Assembly (NCBI GenBank): GCA_947623955.1
Contig: CANQIP010000013.1
Span: 1-39,969 of the forward strand
DNA from: an uncultured Clostridia bacterium
GTDB taxonomy: Bacteria > Bacillota > Clostridia > UBA1381
Direction: 5' to 3'
Length of the DNA: 39,969 bases
Shown here: positions 15,986 to 25,414 of the stretch, piece by piece
Numbering within the stretch: the stretch's first letter is position 1
Layout of the letters: every line of letters begins with the position of its first letter
Notes under the pieces: generated by a model
Told to the model about the DNA's origin: nothing
Database searches by the model: none
Seen by the model: the letters and a program-made list of their open reading frames with translations, nothing else
Position numbers and translations under genes: made by a program

Positions 15986-18520
15986 TTAGTCAACGAAATT
16001 CGCCTGTTCCGTTCTCGCGATTATATCGTCCTGCAGCGAGCGTGAAAGCGTTGTGAACAGCGCGCTGTAACCGGCCACGCGGACAACGAGTGACTTGTAG
16101 TTTTCGGGGTGTTTCTGCGCGTCCAAAAGCGTTTCCTTGCTTACGACGTTAAACTGCATGTGCATACCCTTCTGGTCGAAGTACGCTCTGATATACGAAA
16201 CGAAGTTTTTAAGTCCTTCTATACCGCTTAGCGCAGACGGGTGGAACTTCTGGTTGTAGAGCGTTCCGTTTGACGCGATACCGTGGTCAAGCTTTGCGAC
16301 GGAGTTAGCCGCAGCCGTGGGACCGAGACGGTCGCTGCCGCTGCGCGGGCCTACGCCGTCGGCGATAGGCGTGTTCGCAAGTCTGCCGTCGGGCGTTGCA
16401 CCCGTCTGCTCGCCCAAAGGCACGTTAGCCGAAACGGGGTACAGTCCGGCATGGAACTGACCGCCGCGCGGATTGTAATACTTCTCAACCTCGCGCGTGT
16501 ACACATATGCGACATCACGCGCAAACAGGTCGACCTCTTCGATATCGTTGCCGTACTTGGGGAGCTCGTCTATCATTTCGAGTAGCTTGTCATAGCGCGC
16601 AACGTCCTCTTTTGACGACGTACCCGCAAGGAACATTCTGCATATTTCCTCAATCTGCGCTTTAGTGACCGGCTTACCCATATCGGCAAGGTTCTTGACA
16701 ACCTCCGCCGTCGCGTTTTTAGCAGCTTTCGGGGTAAGACCTCTGCCGTAGTTATGTAAAAGCGCGTCCTTAAATTCAGCCATCGACACGAGTTTTTTGT
16801 CAAATACGAGCGTTCTTATCGCGTTCAGCGCGTCCGTCATGTTCGCGATACCGAAACCCTGCGGGCCCGTGAAGTTATAGTGAGCGCCGCCCTCCTGTAT
16901 CGTCTTGCCGCGCGCGATACAGTCGTCGATCATCATCGACACGAACGGCAGCTGTCCGCGCTCGCCGTGCGCAACGTCAATAGCGTTATCGGCGTTTACC
17001 ATGAGCTGTATCATGTACTTCATCTGCGCCTTGTACGCGTCGTAGAACTCGTCAAACGTTTTCATCTGCAGAACGTCGCCGGTCTTTAAGCCGACCTGCA
17101 CGCCTTTGTCAACGCCGTTCGAGAACACAAGCTCCAGCGGACGGCACATATTGAAGAACGCCGCGTCGTGCCAGCCGTCGGTTTTATGCGACGCCTGCGG
17201 CTCAACGCATCCGATTATGTTGTAGTCGCGCGCGTCCTCCAAGGTAACGCCTCTGCTCATGAGCGCGGGAATAATAACCTCGTCGTTGTAATACGCGGGA
17301 AGTCCCACGCCCGTGCGCGTAAGCTCCGCACATTTTATCATAAATTCGTTCGGCGTACCGTTCCAGATACGCACCGAGAACGACGGCGCAGGGAGACGCG
17401 TGTGCATCGACGCCTGAATACAAAGGAAAGAAAGGTCGTTCGTCGCGTCGAGACCGTCGCGCGTCTGACCGCCTGCGCAAAGGTTCTGGAACAGGCTGTA
17501 ACCCGCGAAACCTTCCGCCGACGCCGCATCGCGAACCTTATTGAGGTCGTTCAGCTTTATCCATATGCAGTCGAGAAGTTCCTGAGCAAACTCACGCGTC
17601 AGTATTCCTTTTTCAATATCCGCCTTGTAGTAGGGGTACATATACTGGTCGAAACGTCCCGGTGAAATCGAGTGACCGCTTGCCTCCATCTGAATGAGCA
17701 TCTGCACGAACCAGAACGACTGGCACGCCTCGTAGAACGTGTCCGCGCCGTTTTCGGGTACCTTCGCGCAGTTTTTCGCAATCTGCATAAGCTCCTGCTT
17801 ACGCGTGGGGTCGGTGCATTTCTGCGCTTTTTCATATGCGAGATTGGCATAGCGTCGCGCGTAATTTATAGCCGCGCGGCACGAGATAAGACACGACTCC
17901 AAAAACTCGTGTCTCTTTGAGTAGTCGCTGTCGTAGACGTTAGCCTTATTAAGTTCGTTTTCGAGAATTTCCATGTAGCCCTTAAAGCCTATCTGCACGA
18001 CTTTGCCGTAGTCAACGGTAACGTGTCCGACGCCGTTGTAGAAATAGTTGCCCGGCGTGAACATGTTATGCTCTATCGCGAGCCTTGCCTCGGGAGCCAT
18101 GTACGCCGTCGCAAGCTCGCTCGTCGTCTTGCCCTTCCAGTAAGGGTACACCTCGCGCAGAGCGCGCTTTGTTTCCTCGCTTATGTGGAACGGGTCAGCC
18201 TCACGCGTTTCGACCGTGTCAAATTCAGCCTCCAGCCACTCATACGAGTATTCGGGGAATACCTGACAACTTCTCGGCGCTTTCGTCGCGCTGCCGACTA
18301 TAAGCTCGTTGTCGCGGATCGTTATCGGGATGTTTTCGAGTATGTGTTCAAACGCCATTGCGCGGCGTTTTACGTTCGGCAAATCCTCGGTCTGCTTGTA
18401 GCTTTCCGTAAGGAGTACGGCTCTGTCAGCCTCTATCTCCGGCATCTTCGCGAACAAATCGTCCAAAAGCTTGTCTATTCGTTCGGTTCTGGGTATATCT
18501 TCGGTATTGAATGTTCTCAT
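15986..18520 (-). CDS. B12-independent glycyl radical (S)-1,2-propanediol / glycerol dehydratase
   Basis: The 844-residue enzyme should dehydrate 1,2-propanediol to propanal (or glycerol to 3-hydroxypropanal) by radical chemistry in anaerobic cytosol. Active-site residues are in place: H166 (NGVGHV), H283 (GHSISPGRFDQ), C438 and E440 in IIGCVEPQ, and the radical glycine G817 in RVAGYSALF. C438, E440 and G817 agree in number with the Roseburia inulinivorans propanediol dehydratase as I remember it. The overall length (about 845, with an insert at about 600-665) also fits that subgroup better than the 787-residue C. butyricum glycerol dehydratase. No microcompartment targeting extension or shell genes are seen. 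AGGAG precedes ATG 18520, and the activase follows in the same operon. Confidence 0.92.
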   Translation of the reverse strand: MRTFNTEDIPRTERIDKLLDDLFAKMPEIEADRAVLLTESYKQTEDLPNVKRRAMAFEHILENIPITIRDNELIVGSATKAPRSCQVFPEYSYEWLEAEFDTVETREADPFHISEETKRALREVYPYWKGKTTSELATAYMAPEARLAIEHNMFTPGNYFYNGVGHVTVDYGKVVQIGFKGYMEILENELNKANVYDSDYSKRHEFLESCLISCRAAINYARRYANLAYEKAQKCTDPTRKQELMQIAKNCAKVPENGADTFYEACQSFWFVQMLIQMEASGHSISPGRFDQYMYPYYKADIEKGILTREFAQELLDCIWIKLNDLNKVRDAASAEGFAGYSLFQNLCAGGQTRDGLDATNDLSFLCIQASMHTRLPAPSFSVRIWNGTPNEFMIKCAELTRTGVGLPAYYNDEVIIPALMSRGVTLEDARDYNIIGCVEPQASHKTDGWHDAAFFNMCRPLELVFSNGVDKGVQVGLKTGDVLQMKTFDEFYDAYKAQMKYMIQLMVNADNAIDVAHGERGQLPFVSMMIDDCIARGKTIQEGGAHYNFTGPQGFGIANMTDALNAIRTLVFDKKLVSMAEFKDALLHNYGRGLTPKAAKNATAEVVKNLADMGKPVTKAQIEEICRMFLAGTSSKEDVARYDKLLEMIDELPKYGNDIEEVDLFARDVAYVYTREVEKYYNPRGGQFHAGLYPVSANVPLGEQTGATPDGRLANTPIADGVGPRSGSDRLGPTAAANSVAKLDHGIASNGTLYNQKFHPSALSGIEGLKNFVSYIRAYFDQKGMHMQFNVVSKETLLDAQKHPENYKSLVVRVAGYSALFTTLSRSLQDDIIARTEQANFVD

Positions 18521-18555
18521 AACGCTACTCTCCTATGCTAATATATACTTTCTAT

Positions 18556-18584
18556 ATTATACCACAATATATTGAAAATTTCAA
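18556..18584 (-). promoter_or_regulatory. Near-consensus sigma-A promoter of the diol dehydratase operon
   Basis: On the minus strand TTGAAA (18584-18579), 17 bases, TATAAT (18561-18556). Transcription would begin near 18549, giving a leader of about 29 bases. Such a strong core promoter in front of a substrate-specific catabolic operon suggests repression, in line with the overlapping palindrome. Confidence 0.85.
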
Positions 18585-18590
18585 TATATT
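18566..18590. promoter_or_regulatory. 25-base perfect palindrome overlapping the -35: probable operator
   Basis: AATATATTGAAA and TTTCAATATATT are exact inverted repeats around a single A at 18578. The right arm contains the minus-strand -35 and the left arm fills most of the -35/-10 spacer. A bound dimer would block RNA polymerase. A one-base centre makes an RNA hairpin unlikely to be the main purpose, although T7 follows on the plus strand. No regulator gene is adjacent. Confidence 0.7.
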
Positions 18591-18696
18591 TTTTTCAAGA
18601 TGTTGTGATTTTTTGTGTCGGATTGAGCAAAGCGCGCTACATTCGGAATAAATCGGCGCGGCAAGGGTAAAATAATACCGGAAGGAGCATCGGAAT

Positions 18697-18894
18697 ATGA
18701 AAAAGAAAAACAATAACCACGTGATTTTCAGCCCCGAAATGTCCGACCTCGACAGCGGACATATCGCGTCGGCAACCGACTGTACGGGGCTTATGCCGTT
18801 CGCGCCGGAAAGCAGGGAGGAACGGAAATCGTACAAGGCGATTTACGACTATTCTCCCGACGAAACGACGCGCGCGGACGCGAAAAAACGATAA
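18697..18894 (+). CDS. Small conserved-looking protein of unknown function
   Basis: The 65-residue protein starts [19 protein letters not shown] and has a central block [18 protein letters not shown] with one cysteine, then a polar tail with KAIYDYSP. I do not assign a family. I believe similar short proteins with an S-D-L-D-S-G[11 protein letters not shown] core occur in other gut Clostridia. It has no signal peptide or membrane helix. Translation is supported by GGAAGGAG 7-8 bases before the ATG and by a strong terminator right after the stop. The promoter is unclear: TTGAGC near 18625 lacks a good -10 partner. It is divergent from the diol dehydratase operon. Confidence 0.7.
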   Translation: MKKKNNNHVIFSPEMSDLDSGHIASATDCTGLMPFAPESREERKSYKAIYDYSPDETTRADAKKR

Positions 18895-18900
18895 TATGAG

Positions 18901-18928
18901 ACCTCCCGCTTTTATGCGGGAGGTTTTT
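18901..18928 (+). terminator. Strong intrinsic terminator
   Basis: ACCTCCCGC (18901-18909) pairs perfectly with GCGGGAGGT (18916-18924) around a 6-base loop, followed by TTTT and further T-rich sequence. It separates the 65-residue gene from the queA promoter 13 bases further on. Confidence 0.93.
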
Positions 18929-18940
18929 GATATTTTCTAC

Positions 18941-18969
18941 TTGCAACGCGGCGTATTTTTTGCTATAAT
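18941..18969 (+). promoter_or_regulatory. Sigma-A promoter of queA-tgt
   Basis: TTGCAA (18941-18946), 17 bases, TATAAT (18964-18969). The leader to the TTG start at 19001 is only about 25 bases, so there is no room for a preQ1 riboswitch. Confidence 0.88.
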
Positions 18970-19000
18970 AATACAAATAAGTCATAATGAGGTACGCATA

Positions 19001-20026
19001 TTGAAAACAAAGGATTTTTACTACGAACTTCCCAAGGAGCTTATCGCGCAGGAGCCGATAAGCGACAGGAGCGCGTCGAGACTGATGGTTCTCGATAAGG
19101 AAAGCGGGAAAACGGAGCATAGACATTTTTATGATATAGTGGATTACATCAACGCGGGCGACACGCTTATATTAAACGACACAAAGGTAATTCCCGCGAG
19201 ACTGCACGGCGTTAAAGAGGGCACGGGCGGCGCGATAGAGTTTTTGCTCCTTACAAAACGCTCTCTCGACGTGTGGGAGGTAATATTAAAGCCCGGGCGC
19301 AAGGCAAAGCCCGGCGCAAGGTTCGTATTCGGCAACGGGGAACTTCGCGCGGAGATACTCGATGTTGTAAACGAGGGCAACCGCCTTGTAAAATTTGAGT
19401 ACGAGGGTGTGTTTGAGGAGGTTCTCGACCGTCTCGGCGAAATGCCGCTGCCGCCGTACATAACGAAAAAACTGGAGGACAAGGACAGGTACCAGACGGT
19501 GTACGCGAAAAACAACGGCAGCGCGGCAGCCCCCACCGCGGGACTGCACTTTACGCCGGAGCTGCTTGATAAAATCAGGGAAAAGGGCGTAAATATCGGC
19601 TTTGTGACACTTCACGTAGGATTGGGAACATTTCGTCCCGTAAAGGCGGAGGATATAAAAGACCACAAAATGCACTCCGAGTTTTACGTTCTGCCCGACG
19701 AAACAGCCGAGCTTGTGAACAGGACGAAGGAAAAGGGCGGACGCGTAATTTCGGTCGGTACAACGGCTACGCGCGTTCTCGAAACGGCGGGTATGAACGG
19801 CTTGCCGCTTAAAGGCGCGACCGGCTGGACGGATATTTTTATAAGCCCCGGAAGTGAATTTCACGTCATTGATGCGCTTATCACAAACTTCCACCTTCCC
19901 GAGTCCACTCTCATTATGCTTGTGAGTGCGCTTGCGGGCAGGGAGAACGTGCTTAACGCGTATGCCGAGGCGGTTAGGGAAAAGTACCGATTTTTCTCAT
20001 TCGGCGACGCTATGTTCATTAAATAG
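19001..20026 (+). CDS. queA: S-adenosylmethionine:tRNA ribosyltransferase-isomerase
   Basis: QueA transfers and isomerises the ribosyl part of SAM onto preQ1 in tRNA, making epoxyqueuosine. The 341-residue protein begins [19 protein letters not shown] and contains [22 protein letters not shown], the [10 protein letters not shown] block and GLGTFRPVK, with [11 protein letters not shown] near the end. All are hallmarks of the family, and the length is normal. The start is TTG at 19001 with GAGGT 7 bases before it. An upstream in-frame extension would run back through the promoter and terminator. tgt follows after 21 bases, so both queuosine-modification genes are together. Confidence 0.95.
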   Translation: MKTKDFYYELPKELIAQEPISDRSASRLMVLDKESGKTEHRHFYDIVDYINAGDTLILNDTKVIPARLHGVKEGTGGAIEFLLLTKRSLDVWEVILKPGRKAKPGARFVFGNGELRAEILDVVNEGNRLVKFEYEGVFEEVLDRLGEMPLPPYITKKLEDKDRYQTVYAKNNGSAAAPTAGLHFTPELLDKIREKGVNIGFVTLHVGLGTFRPVKAEDIKDHKMHSEFYVLPDETAELVNRTKEKGGRVISVGTTATRVLETAGMNGLPLKGATGWTDIFISPGSEFHVIDALITNFHLPESTLIMLVSALAGRENVLNAYAEAVREKYRFFSFGDAMFIK

Positions 20027-21187
<1,161 letters not shown>

Positions 21188-21226
21188 AAAAATATGATTT
21201 AATATAAAAAGAAAGGATGATGTATC

Positions 21227-22324
21227 ATGGCTAATCCTACCGCATTGGATTACGCGAAAATGTGCGCCGACAGCGTTATGGGGGATTACACACCCGACAC
21301 GCTGCCGCCCGCAGACCGTTTCCATTATCACCAGGGCGTATTTTTGACGGGCGTTGAGAAAATCTACCACCTGTCGCACGAGGAAAAGTACAGAACGTAC
21401 ATACGCGAATGGGTTGACAAGCATATCGACGAGGACGGCAACAGTTCGAGCGCCGACCTTACGGAGTTTGACGACATTCAGCCGGGTGTTTTGCTCTTTA
21501 ACCTGTTTGAATCGACGGGCTATTTGAAGTACAAGAAAATGCTCGACAGAATGTTCGACGCGGTTGAAAAGTGGCCCACGAATGCAAAGGGCGGCGTGTG
21601 GCACAAGTACCGCAACAAAAATCAGATGTGGCTCGACACGATGTATATGATGGGATTTTTCACAGCCATGTACGCGAACAAGTTTAACGTGCCGTATATG
21701 TACGACAAGATTTGCATGCAGGTAAAGCTGATACGCGAGAACATGACAAACCCCGAAACGGGACTGCTCTACCATATGTGGGACGACACGCATCAGCATA
21801 TTTTCGCCGACCGTGAGACGGGACTTATAAAGGTTCACTGGGGACGCGCCATGAGCTGGTACGTAGTGGCACTGTCCGAGTTTACGTCGCTCGCGCCGAA
21901 GGACAGCGAATTGTACGCGTTATCCGTAAAAATAGGCAAAGAGCTTTTGGATGTTTTGAAGACGTATCAGGACAAGGAAACGGGTATGTGGTACCAGGTG
22001 CTCGACAAGGTAAACGACCCGCGCAACTGGCTCGAAACGTCGGCAACGTCGCTCATAACATACGCTGCGGCGAAGTTCCGCAACAACGGCGTAATAGGCG
22101 AGGAATACGACGATATGATTATTGCGGGATATAACGGCGCGCTTTCAAAGACGGAGATAGACGGCAATAAATTGAGCGTCACGGGCGTGTGCGTAGGCAC
22201 GGGCGTGGGACGCGAGGACTACTATTTCTACCGTCCGACCGTCGCGAACGACCTTCACGGTGCGGGCGCGTTCATCATGATGTGTACCGAGGTATATAAG
22301 TTTATGACCGCGCGCGGCGAATAA
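21227..22324 (+). CDS. Glycoside hydrolase family 105 (unsaturated rhamnogalacturonyl hydrolase, YteR/YesR-like)
   Basis: The 365-residue protein fits the GH88/GH105 (alpha/alpha)6 barrel. Key features are FHYHQGVFLTGVEKIY near the N-terminus, WHKYRNKNQMWLDTMYMMGFF with the likely catalytic D137, the HMWDD block, and KVHWGRAMSWYVVAL. Such enzymes hydrate the double bond of the unsaturated uronic acid that pectate or rhamnogalacturonan lyases leave. No signal peptide is visible, so oligosaccharides must be imported first. AAAGGATG lies before the ATG. It follows tgt by 39 bases; a weak TTGCGC-16-TATGAT may be a promoter. No transporter or lyase is adjacent, so it stands apart from a normal pectin cluster. 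Confidence 0.88.
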   Translation: MANPTALDYAKMCADSVMGDYTPDTLPPADRFHYHQGVFLTGVEKIYHLSHEEKYRTYIREWVDKHIDEDGNSSSADLTEFDDIQPGVLLFNLFESTGYLKYKKMLDRMFDAVEKWPTNAKGGVWHKYRNKNQMWLDTMYMMGFFTAMYANKFNVPYMYDKICMQVKLIRENMTNPETGLLYHMWDDTHQHIFADRETGLIKVHWGRAMSWYVVALSEFTSLAPKDSELYALSVKIGKELLDVLKTYQDKETGMWYQVLDKVNDPRNWLETSATSLITYAAAKFRNNGVIGEEYDDMIIAGYNGALSKTEIDGNKLSVTGVCVGTGVGREDYYFYRPTVANDLHGAGAFIMMCTEVYKFMTARGE

Positions 22325-22348
22325 TTTTCGTTATCGGTAAAATATGTA

Positions 22349-22377
22349 TTGAAAAAAGCATTATATTCGTGTATAAT
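22349..22377 (+). promoter_or_regulatory. Sigma-A promoter of the pyrH operon
   Basis: TTGAAA (22349-22354), 17 bases, TATAAT (22372-22377). The start of transcription would be near 22384 and the leader about 43 bases. This is probably the main promoter for the nine-gene run to 30280. Confidence 0.88.
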
Positions 22378-22426
22378 GGATATAACAGGCAATAAACGGT
22401 CTCTTTAACGAAGGGAGAATTCGCGC

Positions 22427-23146
22427 ATGAAAGCAAAATACAAAAGAGTGCTGCTTAAAATAAGCGGCGAGGCGCTTGCCGGTCCGAACGGTTTCGGACT
22501 TGACGAGCCGACCATTTCAAGCATAAGCGAGAACATAAAAAAAGTAACCGATATGGGCGTGCAGGTTTCCATCGTGGTGGGCGGAGGAAACATATGGCGC
22601 GGCAGAAGCGGCGAGAATATGGACAGAACGAGAGCCGACCACATGGGTATGCTCGCGACCGCGATAAACGCGCTCGCGCTGTGCAGCGCGCTTGAAAACT
22701 TTGACGTGCCGACAAGGGTGCAGACCGCTATCGAAATGCGTCAGGTAGCCGAGCCTTACATAAGAGGCAAGGCGATAAGACATCTCGACAAAGGCAGGGT
22801 CGTTATATTCGGCTGCGGTACGGGTAATCCGTTCATGTCAACCGACACCGCCGCGGCGTTAAGAGCCGTTGAAACAGAGGCGGACGTGATACTGCTCGCG
22901 AAAAAGGTCGACGCGGTATACGACAGCGACCCCAATATTAACCCGAACGCCAAGAAGTACGACGCGCTGTCGTTCAGCGACATACTTTCAAAAAACCTCG
23001 GCGTTATGGACTCCACGGCTGCGTCGCTGTGCCGCGACAACAATCTGCCCATTCTCGTATTCGGTCTTAACGACCCCGTTAATATAGTAAGAGCCGTAAA
23101 GGGCGAGAAGATTGGCACGCTCGTAAACAAGGACGGAAAGCTTTAA
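22427..23146 (+). CDS. pyrH: UMP kinase
   Basis: PyrH phosphorylates UMP to UDP for nucleic acid and cell-wall sugar synthesis. The 239-residue amino-acid-kinase-fold protein has [14 protein letters not shown] at the N-terminus, [45 protein letters not shown] and [10 protein letters not shown], all typical. Length is normal. It has its own promoter; rpsB and tsf, often upstream of pyrH, are absent here, with GH105 in their place. frr follows after 28 bases. Confidence 0.96.
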   Translation: MKAKYKRVLLKISGEALAGPNGFGLDEPTISSISENIKKVTDMGVQVSIVVGGGNIWRGRSGENMDRTRADHMGMLATAINALALCSALENFDVPTRVQTAIEMRQVAEPYIRGKAIRHLDKGRVVIFGCGTGNPFMSTDTAAALRAVETEADVILLAKKVDAVYDSDPNINPNAKKYDALSFSDILSKNLGVMDSTAASLCRDNNLPILVFGLNDPVNIVRAVKGEKIGTLVNKDGKL

Positions 23147-23174
23147 TACATAAATATAAAGGAGGACACGCACA

Positions 23175-23726
23175 ATGGCTAAATATCCCGAAATAGAAAG
23201 TAAAATGGAAAAGAGAATAGACGCGTACGCGTCGGAGCTTAAAACAATCCGCGCCGGACGCGCAAACGCGCAGGTACTCGACAAGGTGGCAATCGACTAC
23301 TACGGCACAATGACGCCGATACAGCAGGTAGGCTCGATTTCGTCGCCCGAGCCGCGACTGCTCGTAATTCAGCCGTGGGACGTGACGGTATTAAAGGAGA
23401 TCGAGAAGGCTATAAACGCCTCCGACCTCGGTATATCGCCGCAGAACGACGGCAAGGTTATACGTCTCAATTTCCCGCCGCTTACGGAGGAGAGAAGAAA
23501 AGAGCTTGTGAAAACGGTAAAAAAATACACCGAGGAGGCAAAAATCCAGATAAGGAACATTCGCCGCGACGCTCTCGAAGAGTTCAAAAAGCAGAAGAAG
23601 GACGGCGAAATGACCGAGGACGACGTTAAGGGCGCGGAAAAGGACGTGCAGAATATTACCGATAAGTACGTTAAGGAGATTGACTCAATCTGCGCCGCAA
23701 AGGAAAAGGAAATATTGGAAGTATAA
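23175..23726 (+). CDS. frr: Ribosome recycling factor
   Basis: RRF splits post-termination ribosomes together with EF-G. The 183-residue protein has the family blocks [53 protein letters not shown] and a long charged helix ending in [16 protein letters not shown] precedes the ATG. A GC-rich hairpin lies between its stop and uppS. Confidence 0.96.
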   Translation: MAKYPEIESKMEKRIDAYASELKTIRAGRANAQVLDKVAIDYYGTMTPIQQVGSISSPEPRLLVIQPWDVTVLKEIEKAINASDLGISPQNDGKVIRLNFPPLTEERRKELVKTVKKYTEEAKIQIRNIRRDALEEFKKQKKDGEMTEDDVKGAEKDVQNITDKYVKEIDSICAAKEKEILEV

Positions 23727-23734
23727 GAACGTTG

Positions 23735-23765
23735 CGCGGGCGGATATTATCCGCCCCCGCGTTTT
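23735..23765 (+). terminator. Hairpin between frr and uppS, possible attenuator
   Basis: GGGCGGAT (23738-23745) pairs with ATCCGCCC (23749-23756) around a 3-base loop; GCG and CGC flanks can extend it with bulges. GTTTTAAT follows. It is a plausible weak terminator inside the operon that would lower expression of uppS and the genes after it. I see no promoter between it and uppS. Confidence 0.55.
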
Positions 23766-23798
23766 AATATCAAAAATAAAGCCCGAAAGGAATACAAA

Positions 23799-24536
23799 AT
23801 GCTGTTTGGACGTAAAAGAAAAGTCGAAATCAATTCAGACCGGCTGCCGCGCCATGTGGGAATAATCATGGACGGCAACGGAAGATGGGCGAAGAAAAGA
23901 GGACTGCCGCGCAGCGCGGGTCACAGCGCGGGTGCGGAGGCTTTGAAAAAAATAGTCACCGAGGCGAATAATCTCGGTATAGAGTACGTAACGGTATACG
24001 CGTTTTCAACCGAGAACTGGAAAAGACCGGCGGACGAGGTAAAATATCTTATGTCGCTTTTGCTCGACTACCTCAAAAACGCCGAGAAAAATCTTGCGGG
24101 CGACAACACGGTCATACGAGTTATCGGTTCACGCACGGAGCTAAGCGAGGAAATACAGGAGCAGATTATAAAGACGGAAAAGCTTACCGAGCATAATACG
24201 GGAACAATATTAAACATAGCCCTAAACTACGGTGGACGAGAGGAAATAGCTCACGCCGTGAGGGAGATATGCGCCGATGTGATAAGCGGTGCGCTCAAGG
24301 CGAACGATATTGATGAAAAAGCCGTTGAGGACAGACTCTATACCCACGGTCAGCCCGATGTGGACTTACTTATACGCACAAGCGGCGAGATGCGGCTTTC
24401 CAACTTCATGCTGTGGCAGGTGAGTTACGCGGAAATGTGGTTTACAGACAAGCTGTGGCCCGACTTTAAACCGGCGGACTTCAGACACGCCGTCAACGAG
24501 TTCGGGCAAAGAGGAAGAAGATTTGGGGGGATATGA
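23799..24536 (+). CDS. uppS: Undecaprenyl diphosphate synthase (cis-prenyltransferase)
   Basis: UppS adds cis isoprene units to farnesyl diphosphate to make the C55 carrier lipid of wall synthesis. The 245-residue protein contains HVGIIMDGNGRWAKKRG with the catalytic D25, YVTVYAFSTENWKRP, LNIALNYGGREEI and the C-terminal block DLLIRTSGEMRLSNFMLWQ. Length is normal. It is followed by cdsA after 3 bases. Confidence 0.96.
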   Translation: MLFGRKRKVEINSDRLPRHVGIIMDGNGRWAKKRGLPRSAGHSAGAEALKKIVTEANNLGIEYVTVYAFSTENWKRPADEVKYLMSLLLDYLKNAEKNLAGDNTVIRVIGSRTELSEEIQEQIIKTEKLTEHNTGTILNIALNYGGREEIAHAVREICADVISGALKANDIDEKAVEDRLYTHGQPDVDLLIRTSGEMRLSNFMLWQVSYAEMWFTDKLWPDFKPADFRHAVNEFGQRGRRFGGI

Positions 24537-24539
24537 CCA

Positions 24540-25391
24540 ATGAAAACGAGAGTTATAACTTCGGTTGCTGCGCTGCTGCTGTTCTTCGCGCTGCTGTTTT
24601 TGCCGGAGATATTCTTCGGGCAGCAGGTAGGAGATATCGTGTTCGCCGCCGCGATTGCCGCAGTAATACTGTTCATGCTGTATGAGTGTTACGCCGCGTC
24701 AAAGGCGTCAAAGGCGATGCGCGTGACGGGCTTTATATGTTCGGCTATACTTATGGCTGCGGGCGTTCCGTTCGTTATCGGCTATAACTTCCACACAACG
24801 GCAGAGCTTTGCGCGATGGCGGCGATACTCATTATATTTATAAACATGGTTCTCGTGGTTGCTCTGCACGGACGGTGGAATTACAAGGATGTGCTTTCAA
24901 ACGCGTTCCTCACCATGTACGTTACGGTTTCGATGTCTTGTATAATGCTGTCAAAAAAATATTTCGGAAACGGTTATATGATGCTCGTATTTCTGTGCGC
25001 GTGGTCGTCGGATTCCTTCGCGTACCTCACCGGACGGTTTATCGGCAAGCATAAGTTGATACCGCACGTAAGCCCCAACAAAACCGTCGAGGGCGCGGTA
25101 GGCGGTATTGTGGGCGCGGCTGTTGTCTGCACGGTGTACCTGCTGATTTTAAACCACGCGCTCACTCTTGATGTTCCGTGGTATATAATAGGCCCCGTCA
25201 CGGGTGTTGTCGGTTCTCTGTTCGGTCAGATAGGCGACCTTGTCGCGTCGGCAATAAAGAGAGACACGGGCGTTAAGGATTTCGGAACGTTCTTCCCGGG
25301 TCACGGCGGATTTATGGACAGATTTGACAGCGTTATGTTTATCGCGCCGTTTGTGTTCGGCATACTTGCCGCGATACTTTCGGTAGCATGA
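24540..25391 (+). CDS. cdsA: Phosphatidate cytidylyltransferase
   Basis: CdsA makes CDP-diacylglycerol, the precursor of membrane phospholipids. The 283-residue protein has about eight hydrophobic helices and the full family signature near the C-terminus: SAIKRDTGVKDFG followed by PGHGGFMDRFDS. An upstream GGGGGGAT sequence serves as the ribosome site. The stop overlaps an ATGA, but I start dxr 24 bases further on. Confidence 0.95.
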   Translation: MKTRVITSVAALLLFFALLFLPEIFFGQQVGDIVFAAAIAAVILFMLYECYAASKASKAMRVTGFICSAILMAAGVPFVIGYNFHTTAELCAMAAILIIFINMVLVVALHGRWNYKDVLSNAFLTMYVTVSMSCIMLSKKYFGNGYMMLVFLCAWSSDSFAYLTGRFIGKHKLIPHVSPNKTVEGAVGGIVGAAVVCTVYLLILNHALTLDVPWYIIGPVTGVVGSLFGQIGDLVASAIKRDTGVKDFGTFFPGHGGFMDRFDSVMFIAPFVFGILAAILSVA

Positions 25392-25414
25392 GATTTGATA
25401 CGGAGTTATATAAT

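Noticed and set aside
18566-18597. Plus-strand intrinsic terminator formed by the 25-base palindrome and following T run
   Set aside because: The stem is almost all A/T with a one-base centre and no gene transcribes into it from the left on the plus strand; overlap with the minus-strand -35 makes an operator more plausible.
18970-19000. preQ1 riboswitch before queA
   Set aside because: The leader is about 25 bases and lacks the required stem-loop and A-rich tail.
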